A stretch of DNA of 64,000 nt, from contig NZ_CP035311.1 of assembly GCF_004114795.1 (NCBI RefSeq), positions 2,790,001 to 2,854,000 of the forward strand. The letters are read 5' to 3'. Of this stretch, positions 54,179 to 62,192 are shown one piece after another. Position numbers and translations under genes: made by a program. Each line of letters starts with the position of its first letter. Within the stretch, counting starts at the first letter, position 1. The stretch comes from Janthinobacterium sp. 17J80-10. Its GTDB lineage: Bacteria > Pseudomonadota > Gammaproteobacteria > Burkholderiales > Burkholderiaceae_D. A model generated the notes under the pieces. The model was given only the letters and a program-made list of their open reading frames with translations, had not been told where the DNA came from and did no database searches.

Positions 54179-54862
54179 TCAGTGACTGTTGAGCTCGTCT
54201 GCCATGTCGAATGCCTGGGCTTCGACCAAAAAGAATTCCCTGGAAAATTCCGCCACGCGCCGGTAGAAATTCGCTTCCTGCAAGGCGCAGATCTCATCCA
54301 GGCAGCGGCTGCTCCAGGAGGCGATATGCTTCTCGAAAAACTGTTTTTGACGGTCAAGCGGCTGACGCAGCGCACCGACGCCGGCGCCGCCGGCAATCAT
54401 GAGCCGCATGGCTTCGCAGAGCGCCGCCAGGTGGTCTTCCGTCTCGCCGGCACCATCGATGCGGGCGAGACCAAGTTGCGCCAGCTCAGTGCGCAAGGCA
54501 ACCAAGGGTTTTTCATGCAGGAAGCCTCCCAGATAGAGGGAGGCATAAGGATTGATTTGCGGCGTGCCGGCACTGATGAATAAATCGTTGAATTCTTCGT
54601 GAACCGCTGCGGCATCGAGGACGCCGGCAGCCAGTACGAGGCTTTCCCAGGCCCGGTCGAGCGGATGGTCAGTCGCGAGCGAATCCAGGGAATCCGCCGC
54701 GGCAAGCGCGTCCAGCAGGCCGGACTCGGGCGGGGTGATCAGCAGGCGGGCAATGAGGGCATACAGATCGGCGCGGGCCTGCTCTTCACGCGCGAGCGGC
54801 AATAGCACAGCCGCACCCAGTGGCGTGGCGCGGCCGCATTCTTGTGCAGGAATGGCTTGCAT
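54179..54862 (-). CDS. TorD-family molybdoenzyme chaperone
   Basis: A 227-aa, all-helical cytoplasmic protein with the TorD/DmsD pattern (FNDLFISAGTPQINPYASLYL near 100, then helices rich in Glu and Leu). It should bind the Tat signal of FdhA until cofactor insertion is complete. It is first of the formate dehydrogenase gene run on this strand, 146 bp from moeA. Confidence 0.85.
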   Translation of the reverse strand: MQAIPAQECGRATPLGAAVLLPLAREEQARADLYALIARLLITPPESGLLDALAAADSLDSLATDHPLDRAWESLVLAAGVLDAAAVHEEFNDLFISAGTPQINPYASLYLGGFLHEKPLVALRTELAQLGLARIDGAGETEDHLAALCEAMRLMIAGGAGVGALRQPLDRQKQFFEKHIASWSSRCLDEICALQEANFYRRVAEFSREFFLVEAQAFDMADELNSH

Positions 54863-55007
54863 CTGTCTCCACCCTTTTGGTGTCTTTCCTGGGCATTTCC
54901 TGCCCTATTTGACAGAATAGGCGTGAAGTCAGTTGGTGGTCAGGCAACCATCCATATGTATTGGACTTGAATCAATAAAATGAGGTAAAGCGTTTTTTAC
55001 GGGAACT

Positions 55008-56294
55008 TTAAATCAAGCCTTCGAGGGCTAATACATCGACCGCGTCGCCTGCCTTTACGCTGTCTTGCTGATGCGACAGGATGACGATGCAATTGGCTTC
55101 CGACATCGACCGTAGAATGCCGGAGCCCTGTGCGCCGGTGATGCGCACCTGGGGAACGCCGCTGCTGTCCTGTGACAGGATGCCGCGCTGGTATTCGGTG
55201 CGGCCCGGCTTTTTGCGAATATCCGATTGCGAAGCTGCCCGCAGCACGGGCAACTGGTCGCTCTGCGCCCCCATCATGCGCAGCAGGGCCACGCGCGCAA
55301 AAAAATAAAAGGTCACCATGACCGCCACGGGATTGCCAGGCAGGCCGAACAGCCATGCCGCCTTGCCGTTCGAGGCAATCCTGCCAAATGCCATGGGACG
55401 CCCGGGGCGCATGGCGATTTTCCAGAATTTCACGTCGCCCAGGCGCGCCATGACTTGTTTGGTGTAATCGGCCTCACCCACTGACACGCCGCCGGACGTC
55501 ACCACAACGTCGGCGTTTTCACAGGCGCTGCGCAATGCCGCCTCCAGCGCGGCCTCGTCATCCCTGACCACACCCATGTCGAGTATGTCGCATCCCAGGC
55601 GTTGCAGCATGCCGTACAAGGTATAGCGGTTGCTGTCGTAGACACAGCCTGGATCGAGCGGCTCGCCGAGCGAGCGCAGCTCATTGCCGGTCGAAAAAAA
55701 AGCTACCCGCAAGCGCCGCCGCACCGGGACTTCAGCGATGCCCAGCGAGGCAATCAGGCCGAGGTCCGCCGGCCGCAGAATCCGTCCTTTCAGCAAGGCA
55801 GGTGTACCTTCACGCAAGTCTTCGCCTTGCAAACGGCGGTTATCCCCCACTTTCGCGACAGCGGCGGGCATCGTGACCGTCGTTTCGGTCACCGTCAGGA
55901 CAAATTCCTGCGGCACCACGGTATCGCAGCCTTCCGGCATTGGCGCGCCGGTCATGATGCGCACGCACTCGCCAGCCTTCACCGCTGATTCATGCACCAT
56001 GCCTGCATGGGTATGGCCGACCACGCGCAAGTCAACCGGGCCCTCGCCCAGCAGGTCGACGGCGCGCACGGCATAGCCATCCATGGCCGAATTATCCTGC
56101 GCCGGGACATTAATGGGCGAAATGATGTCCTCGGCCAGCACACGACCCAGGGCAGTACGCAAGGCCAGCCTTTCGACGCTGTCCACTGGCGCGACGCATT
56201 GCCGCACGATCTGCTGCGCCTGCTCGACGGTCAATGCATCCGGATCGTAACCGGACAGGCAACTGATGATTTCTGAAACAGAGGGTGACGGCAT
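55008..56294 (-). CDS. moeA: Molybdopterin molybdenumtransferase MoeA
   Basis: A 428-aa enzyme that inserts molybdate (or tungstate) into molybdopterin. Motifs: DNSAMDGYAVRA, RIMTGAPMPEGCDTVVPQE, TSGGVSVGEADYTKQV and GLPGNPVAVMVTF. The start at 56292-56294 removes a spurious 25-residue extension. It lies downstream of mobA on the same strand. Confidence 0.95.
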   Translation of the reverse strand: MPSPSVSEIISCLSGYDPDALTVEQAQQIVRQCVAPVDSVERLALRTALGRVLAEDIISPINVPAQDNSAMDGYAVRAVDLLGEGPVDLRVVGHTHAGMVHESAVKAGECVRIMTGAPMPEGCDTVVPQEFVLTVTETTVTMPAAVAKVGDNRRLQGEDLREGTPALLKGRILRPADLGLIASLGIAEVPVRRRLRVAFFSTGNELRSLGEPLDPGCVYDSNRYTLYGMLQRLGCDILDMGVVRDDEAALEAALRSACENADVVVTSGGVSVGEADYTKQVMARLGDVKFWKIAMRPGRPMAFGRIASNGKAAWLFGLPGNPVAVMVTFYFFARVALLRMMGAQSDQLPVLRAASQSDIRKKPGRTEYQRGILSQDSSGVPQVRITGAQGSGILRSMSEANCIVILSHQQDSVKAGDAVDVLALEGLI

Positions 56295-56340
56295 AAAGGT
56301 TTTATTGTTATCGCCTGGGGCGCGGGTGGGTCGACAACCG

Positions 56341-56940
56341 CTATTTTGCCTGATGTTGCTGCAATTCATCCAGCGTATTGATGTTGCGAAATGCTATCTC
56401 GTCGGGGAATTCCACCTCCACTACGGCGAGCGAACGATACCAGGCATCCACCTTGCGCCCTCCCTGTTGCAGGTAATCGTCCAGCCGCGGCAGCAATGCC
56501 GTCTTCAGCAGGCAAAATACCGGCTGCGGCTGGCGGCGGCCAGCCTCCAGTGTGACGGCAACGGCCAGATCCGCCCGGGCTGTCTTCAGCGCGCTGCCTA
56601 AGCGCTTGACCAGGTCGGCCGGCAGGAAAGGCGAATCGCAGGGCGCCGTCACCAGCAATGGCGTGGCGCAATGCATCATCCCGCTCTGCAAGCCCGCCAG
56701 GGGGCCTGCAAATCCGGCCAGTACGTCCGGCCAGACTGGATAGCCGAAGCGGCCGTACACATCGAGGTTCTGGTTGGCATTGATGATCAGGCCGCCCACT
56801 TGCGGGCCGAGCCGCTCGATCACATGCGCCACCATCGGCTTGCCGTCGAGAAGTTGCAATCCCTTGTCGATGCTGCCCATGCGCGAACCGCGGCCGCCGG
56901 CCAGGATCAAGCCCGTCACAGTTGAAATGTCGATTTCCAT
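56341..56940 (-). CDS. mobA: Molybdenum cofactor guanylyltransferase MobA
   Basis: A 199-aa enzyme that attaches GMP to the cofactor, giving the bis-MGD used by formate dehydrogenase. It has the nucleotide-binding LILAGGRGSRMGSIDKG, then PLLVTAPCDSPFLP. The start at 56938-56940 matches the usual N-terminus. It is divergent from fdhD. Confidence 0.93.
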   Translation of the reverse strand: MEIDISTVTGLILAGGRGSRMGSIDKGLQLLDGKPMVAHVIERLGPQVGGLIINANQNLDVYGRFGYPVWPDVLAGFAGPLAGLQSGMMHCATPLLVTAPCDSPFLPADLVKRLGSALKTARADLAVAVTLEAGRRQPQPVFCLLKTALLPRLDDYLQQGGRKVDAWYRSLAVVEVEFPDEIAFRNINTLDELQQHQAK

Positions 56941-57123
56941 GGCTGCAGTATAAATTGAATCTCGCAAGGGAAACGGCAGGGAAATTGATGACGCTCAAGC
57001 ACCGACAGGCCGGCGCCCGTCGTGAGACGTCATAAACTGGCTAGACTTGTTGAACGACAAGCGGCCGCGCGCATCGAATCAAGTGGCCTCGTCCGCCTCT
57101 GCAATGCAGCGCAAATCTTAGCC

Positions 57124-57966
57124 ATGCCCTATCGTCCGCAAATGTCGACCGCCAGCGTTGCCCTGACCCGCGAAGTGCGGGCCATCGACGAACGCGGGCG
57201 GGCTTCCGTCATCGCCATTCCGGCGGAGCGGCCATTGACCGTGTACGTGGATCGGCAGGAACTGGTAACGCTGATGACACTGGGCGCGGCGCCCGAAGCC
57301 CTGACGCTCGGCTACCTGCGCAACCAGCGGCTGGTGCGCTCGGTCGCGGACGTGACAGCCATCCAGGTCGACTGGGAAGTCGATGCCGTTGCCGTCACCA
57401 CCCGCCATGGCATTGCCGACCTCGCCGAGCGTACGCAAAAAAAAGTCGTAACGACCGGTTGCGGCCAGGGCTCGGTCTTTGGCGGATTGATGGATGAAAT
57501 CGCCCAAATCACCCTGCCGGCCGAGGCGCGCCTGCATCAATCGGTGCTGTATGCGATCGTCGACACCATCCGCACCCAGCCCTCGATCTATAAACAGGCC
57601 GGGTCGGTGCATGGCTGCGCGCTTTTTTCCGCTGAGGGCGAGATGCTGTATTTTGTCGAAGACGTGGGGCGGCACAATGCTGTCGATGCCATCGCCGGCA
57701 AGATGTGGCTGGATGGCGTCGAGGGCGCCGACAAGGTGTTTTACACGACCGGGCGGCTGACATCGGAAATGGTGATCAAGGGTGGCCAGATGGGCATCCC
57801 GTTCTTGCTGTCGCGCTCCGGCACCACGCAGATGGGGCACATGGTGGCCGAGCAGCTCGGCATGACGCTGCTGACGCGCTGTACCGGCAAACACTTCCTG
57901 CTGCTGACGTCCTGCGAGCGCCTGATTGCGCAACCTTCACTGGCGGATACCGTGCGGCTTGCCTGA
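57124..57966 (+). CDS. fdhD: Formate dehydrogenase accessory sulfurtransferase FdhD
   Basis: About 280 aa. FdhD carries sulfur from a cysteine desulfurase to the Mo/W cofactor, needed for active formate dehydrogenase. Motifs: VVTTGCGQGSVFGG (only one Cys where E. coli has a CxxC loop), GSVHGCALFSAEGE, EDVGRHNAVDAIAG and SRSGTTQMG. The start is taken as the ATG at 57124; a later ATG at 57142 is also possible. Confidence 0.92.
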   Translation: MPYRPQMSTASVALTREVRAIDERGRASVIAIPAERPLTVYVDRQELVTLMTLGAAPEALTLGYLRNQRLVRSVADVTAIQVDWEVDAVAVTTRHGIADLAERTQKKVVTTGCGQGSVFGGLMDEIAQITLPAEARLHQSVLYAIVDTIRTQPSIYKQAGSVHGCALFSAEGEMLYFVEDVGRHNAVDAIAGKMWLDGVEGADKVFYTTGRLTSEMVIKGGQMGIPFLLSRSGTTQMGHMVAEQLGMTLLTRCTGKHFLLLTSCERLIAQPSLADTVRLA

Positions 57967-58005
57967 GCCGCACATCCCTGCCGACGTCGAGAATGCCCCG
58001 CCGCC

Positions 58006-58713
58006 ATGCCGATCCTTGAAGCCACCCGTGATGCTTTCGGTCTGCTTGCCCAGGGCGATGCAGCACTCCTGCAGATCATCTGGATTTCGCTGAAAACTTC
58101 GCTGATTGCCCTGGCCATTGCCACCCCCGTTGCGATTGCCGCAGGCTACCTGGTTGCGCAGCATGCCTTTCCTGGCCGGCGCATCGCCATCTGGCTGATC
58201 CAGGCAGCCATGGCACTGCCCACCGTGCTGATTGGATTGTTGCTGTACCTGGGGCTGTCGCGGCAGGGGCCGCTGGGCGAATTTCGCTGGCTGTTTTCCC
58301 AGCCCGGGATTGTTGCCGGCCAGGTGCTGATCGCCTTGCCGGTGTTGATTGCCTTTTCGCTGGCGGCCATTCAGGCAGCCGACCCGCGGCTGGCGGAGAC
58401 CGCCATTACGCTGGGTGCGACGCGCCTGGGCGTGATGCGCACGGTGCTGCATGACGTGCGCTTTGGCGTGATGGCCGCTGTCATCAGCGGATTTGGGCGG
58501 GTGATTGCTGAAGTGGGCTGCGCCATCATGGTCGGCGGCAATATTGAAGGTGAGACGCGTACCATTACCACCGCCATTGCGCTACAAACCAGCAAGGGCG
58601 AATTCGCCCAAGGCATCGCTCTTGGCCTGGTGCTGGTGGCAATCGCCCTGGCAATCAACGCCGTGCTGGTCTTGTTGCAAGGGGACATGCAGGCAGTGCG
58701 AGGCACGTCATGA
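58006..58713 (+). CDS. tupB: Tungstate ABC transporter permease
   Basis: A 235-aa membrane protein with five to six helices and the binding-protein-dependent transport motif (EVGCAIMVGGNIEGETRTIT). It matches TupB-type permeases and is paired with TupC (ATGA overlap) and a nearby TupA. Confidence 0.87.
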   Translation: MPILEATRDAFGLLAQGDAALLQIIWISLKTSLIALAIATPVAIAAGYLVAQHAFPGRRIAIWLIQAAMALPTVLIGLLLYLGLSRQGPLGEFRWLFSQPGIVAGQVLIALPVLIAFSLAAIQAADPRLAETAITLGATRLGVMRTVLHDVRFGVMAAVISGFGRVIAEVGCAIMVGGNIEGETRTITTAIALQTSKGEFAQGIALGLVLVAIALAINAVLVLLQGDMQAVRGTS

Positions 58714-59384
58714 CGGCCCTGCTGGAAATTCATCATTTAAGCAAGTGTTATGGCGCTCGCCAGCTGTTCGACATCGACACCCTGCGCCTGCAGGCTGGCA
58801 GCGCCTATGTATTGACTGGCATAAACGGCAGCGGCAAGTCCACCCTGCTGCGCATGCTGGCAGGGCTGGAGTCTGCGGCAGGGTGCGAAGCCTGCTTCAT
58901 GGGAAAAAGCGTGCGCCTGGCCCCCTACCCTGCCGAAATGCGCGCGGCGATCGTTTACGTGCACCAGCATCCGGTCATGTTTGGCATCAGCGTTGCCGCC
59001 AATATCGGCTATGGCCTGGCTGCCCGCGGGTGCCGCCCACGCGACATCGACCTGCTTGTGGCAGAAGCGATGGACTGGGCCGGAGTTAGCCACTTACGCA
59101 ATCGCAATCCCCTGGAATTATCCGGCGGAGAACGGCAGCGCATCGCCCTGGCGCGGGCAAAGGTGCTGGATCCCAGGCTGCTATTGCTGGATGAACCGAC
59201 GGCCAATCTGGATGGCGCCGCGCGCGAGCAGGTTATCCGGTTGATTCCCACCTTGACGGCTGCCGGCAACAGTGTGGTCATGGCCTGTCATGACCGCGAC
59301 CTGATTGCCATGCGCGGCGCTCAGCGGCTGAAGCTGCAGGATGGCCGCTTGCAAGCCAGGCAGAACCGCATCCGGCTGGCATGA
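58710..59384 (+). CDS. tupC: Tungstate ABC transporter ATP-binding protein
   Basis: A 224-aa ATPase with Walker A (GINGSGKST), signature LSGGERQRIALARA and Walker B LLLLDEPTANLD. Translation starts inside the stop of tupB (ATGA). There is no C-terminal molybdate-binding regulatory domain, as usual for TupC. Confidence 0.88.
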   Translation: MTALLEIHHLSKCYGARQLFDIDTLRLQAGSAYVLTGINGSGKSTLLRMLAGLESAAGCEACFMGKSVRLAPYPAEMRAAIVYVHQHPVMFGISVAANIGYGLAARGCRPRDIDLLVAEAMDWAGVSHLRNRNPLELSGGERQRIALARAKVLDPRLLLLDEPTANLDGAAREQVIRLIPTLTAAGNSVVMACHDRDLIAMRGAQRLKLQDGRLQARQNRIRLA

Positions 59385-59418
59385 GTTGGCAGCGAATGGC
59401 CATCGCGCGCCAGGATCG

Positions 59419-60258
59419 CTATCTAGCCGCCCCGGAGTAGGGAAAGAACACTTGTTGCCCATCTACCCGAAAGCTGGCAATTTTTTCCTGGCCTTGCGGC
59501 GACGTGATCCATTCAATCAGGCGCATCGCCCCCTTGTAATTAACATCTTTGTGCCTGCCTGGATTGACGGCGACAATGCCGTAAGGATTGAACATCCGTG
59601 GGTCACCTTCCAGCAAGATCGTCAGCCCCGTCCTGGCGCGGTAAGCAAGGTAGGTGGCGCGGTCAGTCAGCGTATAGGCTTGCATCTCGGCCGCCATATT
59701 CAGCACTTCGCCCATGCCCAGGCCGGCGGAAACATAGGCTTTTCCGGCAGGACGGACGCCCAGCAGTTTCCAGTACCCTTGTTCCATCTGGTCCGTGCCG
59801 GAATTGTCACCGCGTGAAATGAACCGGCTTTTGCTGTCGACAATGCGCTGCAGCCCTGTCAAGACATCCTTGCCCGCTTTGCGAACGCCTGCGGGATCGC
59901 TGTCCGGCCCCACAATAATGAAATCGTTGTACATCACGTCGCGACGATTAATGCCGCCGCCTTCAGCAACGAACTTGTCTTCCGAAGCACGCGCATGCAC
60001 GAGGGTAACGTCGACATCGCCATTTCTTGCCAATTCCAGCGCTTTGCCGGTACCGACCGCAATCACATGGACCTTGATTCCGGACTCGGCTTCAAAGGCT
60101 GGCAACAGAAAGGCGAGCAAGCCGGAATTTTCCGTGCTGGTCGTGGTAGACAGCTTTATCGCCTCTTCCGCCAGGCCCGGCAATGGCAGCAATAAAAGCC
60201 CTGCCAACGCAGCAGATATGAGGGTGGAAAAAAAACAGTTCCTGATGGGCGGACGCAT
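59419..60258 (-). CDS. tupA: Tungstate-binding periplasmic protein
   Basis: About 279 aa with a signal peptide and the TTTS oxyanion motif (LSTTTSTENSGLL) typical of TupA/WtpA-like tungstate or molybdate binders. It also shows DVDVTLVHARASEDKF and SRGDNSGTDQMEQGYWK. The start at 60258 follows GGGAGAAG. It is convergent with tupBC rather than in the same operon. The family preference is tungstate, but molybdate binding cannot be ruled out. Confidence 0.88.
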   Translation of the reverse strand: MRPPIRNCFFSTLISAALAGLLLLPLPGLAEEAIKLSTTTSTENSGLLAFLLPAFEAESGIKVHVIAVGTGKALELARNGDVDVTLVHARASEDKFVAEGGGINRRDVMYNDFIIVGPDSDPAGVRKAGKDVLTGLQRIVDSKSRFISRGDNSGTDQMEQGYWKLLGVRPAGKAYVSAGLGMGEVLNMAAEMQAYTLTDRATYLAYRARTGLTILLEGDPRMFNPYGIVAVNPGRHKDVNYKGAMRLIEWITSPQGQEKIASFRVDGQQVFFPYSGAAR

Positions 60259-60509
60259 TTTCTTCTCCCGTGGCGCGTGGATTGGCAAGCCTGTTTTTTC
60301 GGGCAACTTCTTTTGCGACACAAGTCCTTGTGTGATTGCGCATTGCTGGAGATTTTGCGTCACAAGCGATTTCCTGCCTTGGAAAACATCAAGCCCTTAC
60401 CATCGCGAAAATTGGGTTTCACGCTCCGACAGGAATGCACGGTTTCGCAGTACCGGCTATTCTTGATTGTCTTCACGTCGTCAATTCGTCGAAATAAAGG
60501 ATAACGGTC

Positions 60510-60986
60510 ATGTCACTTGGCACCTTCCTGAAATTTTTGACAGCATTTGTCCTTGGTGCGGTAATTCTGTCCGGCAGGGCGAACGATGCAATTTCAAGCT
60601 TTGCATTCGTACGAGAAGACGGTGCGCTGCAGATCGACGGGCGCCTGGTTTATCTTTACGGGATTTACATTCCGCCTACGGACAAGAGCTGCAATACGTC
60701 CCTGCGGCCAGTCCGTTGCAACAGTCGGGCGGCCCTCGCACTGGAGTTCAAGATCAGCGGCGACTTCGTGCGCTGCATGCCGAGATTCGTCAATGCCGAT
60801 GGAAGCCTGATAGCAAGTTGCACTTCCGGCGAGGATGACCTGAGTGAATGGATGCTGCAAAAAGGCTGGGCAATTGCCCGGCCCGACGCGCCCTTTTCCT
60901 ATGAAGCCCTGGAAAAAATTGCCCGCGCACGCGGATTCGGCATCTGGGGCATTCCGGTAGAAATTAATCGAAAGAGAATCCGATAG
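60510..60986 (+). CDS. Staphylococcal-nuclease-fold protein, catalytic residues missing
   Basis: A 158-aa exported protein resembling thermonucleases (LVYLYGIYIPP, SRAALALEF, LQKGWAIARPD, ARGFGIW). The nuclease residues Arg35, Asp40, Glu43 and Arg87 of the S. aureus enzyme align with Tyr, Tyr, Pro and Ser here, so it is probably not a nuclease. It may be a binding module. AAAGG precedes the ATG, and a strong terminator follows. Confidence 0.72.
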   Translation: MSLGTFLKFLTAFVLGAVILSGRANDAISSFAFVREDGALQIDGRLVYLYGIYIPPTDKSCNTSLRPVRCNSRAALALEFKISGDFVRCMPRFVNADGSLIASCTSGEDDLSEWMLQKGWAIARPDAPFSYEALEKIARARGFGIWGIPVEINRKRIR

Positions 60987-61060
60987 GGGCACGGGACTTT
61001 CGTCCGTCAGGAATGAAGCAAGCGCGCTGCGGGCATGTCCGCAGCAGTGGTTTGAAATAA

Positions 61061-61088
61061 AAAAGGGCGCAAAAATGCGCCCTTTTTT
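61061..61088. terminator. Bidirectional terminator
   Basis: AAAAGGGCGC / GCGCCCTTTT with an AAAAAT loop and T- or A-runs on both sides. It sits between the nuclease-fold gene and the convergent stress-protein gene. Confidence 0.88.
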
Positions 61089-61119
61089 ATTTCACTTGCG
61101 GGAGCAAGCTTATTTATCG

Positions 61120-61674
61120 TCAGGAGTAAATATGTTCGCCCTTGTGCTGCTTCCAGGATTGCGCAAGGTAATCAGCGTCTTCGCGGGACCGTGGCTTGAC
61201 TCCCATCAGGATGCCGCCTTCCTTGATTCCTGCCTCATAATGTTTTACCCGTTCTTCCGGGATCCCGGCGCCGACCAGGGCACCGACCAAGCCACCGGTC
61301 AAGCCGCCGGCACCGGCGCCAGCCAATGCTGCCGCAAGCGGCCCGGCAATGACGATGCCGAGTCCGGGAATCGCAATGGAGGTGCCTACTGCGGCAATTG
61401 CCGCAGCAATTGCGCCCAGCGTACCGCCAATGGCGCCCCCCATGCTGGCGCCTTCGGCTGCCTTGCTCCCCAATTCGGTCTGCGTCGCACCGCTGCCCGT
61501 GAAGTGACGTTTGCGGGTATCGTCGGACATGACCAAATTGACATCATTATTGGTATAGCCCCGCTCGGTCACTGACTGATAGGCGCGCTCTGCGCTATCG
61601 CGATCCGGAAACAAGGCAGTGACCAGGCCGGAATTCTGCGTGGAAGACTGGGTAGTGTATTGGGTATCGACCAT
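61120..61674 (-). CDS. Gly-zipper protein with a general-stress-17M-like N-terminus
   Basis: A 184-aa protein. The N-terminal part (VTALFPDRDSAERAYQSVTE, GYTNNDVNLVMSD) resembles the YflT/general stress protein 17M domain. The middle is a Gly/Ala-rich membrane-active zipper (about 75-140), and the end is hydrophilic (MGVKPRSREDADYLAQSWKQ). It is likely a stress-induced envelope protein. It is upstream-neighboured by a CsbD gene on the same strand. Confidence 0.75.
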   Translation of the reverse strand: MVDTQYTTQSSTQNSGLVTALFPDRDSAERAYQSVTERGYTNNDVNLVMSDDTRKRHFTGSGATQTELGSKAAEGASMGGAIGGTLGAIAAAIAAVGTSIAIPGLGIVIAGPLAAALAGAGAGGLTGGLVGALVGAGIPEERVKHYEAGIKEGGILMGVKPRSREDADYLAQSWKQHKGEHIYS

Positions 61675-61755
61675 ACGTATTACCTTTCATCAATTTAACC
61701 AACATCAACCGATATTGATTCTGAAAAAATAATCACTTCCGCTGCCATCGGAAAA

Positions 61756-61944
61756 TCAATGTCCTCTGGGTGTTGTCTTGCGCACTGTTTCCTTGGCATT
61801 GCCGTAGGTTTCCTGGATTTTGCCTGCTGCCTGCTTGGCCAAGCCTTTTGCTTGCTGACTTGTATCACCCATGACCTTGCCTGCCTGTTCCTGGGTTTTT
61901 CCGGCAACGGTGCGTGCCCTGCCTTTGATCTGGTCCTTGTTCAT
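61756..61944 (-). CDS. CsbD-family stress protein
   Basis: A 62-aa protein with the CsbD pattern (MNKDQIKGRARTVAGKTQEQ, then AGKVMGD). The start is the ATG at 61942-61944 after a GAAGGTG-like site. CsbD proteins are small stress-induced hydrophilic proteins of unknown action. Confidence 0.85.
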   Translation of the reverse strand: MNKDQIKGRARTVAGKTQEQAGKVMGDTSQQAKGLAKQAAGKIQETYGNAKETVRKTTPRGH

Positions 61945-62192
61945 GATTTCACCTTCTCTTTCTGAATGAATTAAAAGAAAATCAAGCAGTTTTACTATAA
62001 GGTGGAGGAACATCCCTATCTGTACGTTGCAGCACATAGGGGCAACGATGCCGGGTGCCAGAATGGCTTCGCTATCGATTCAACACATGACGTGCATCAA
62101 TCCAAGTACGCCTTATCTTCATGTGAGACCTCTACAATATTTACCCGGAATTTCTGATTTTGCTTAATACCGACTTGTTTCATGACGCCCCG

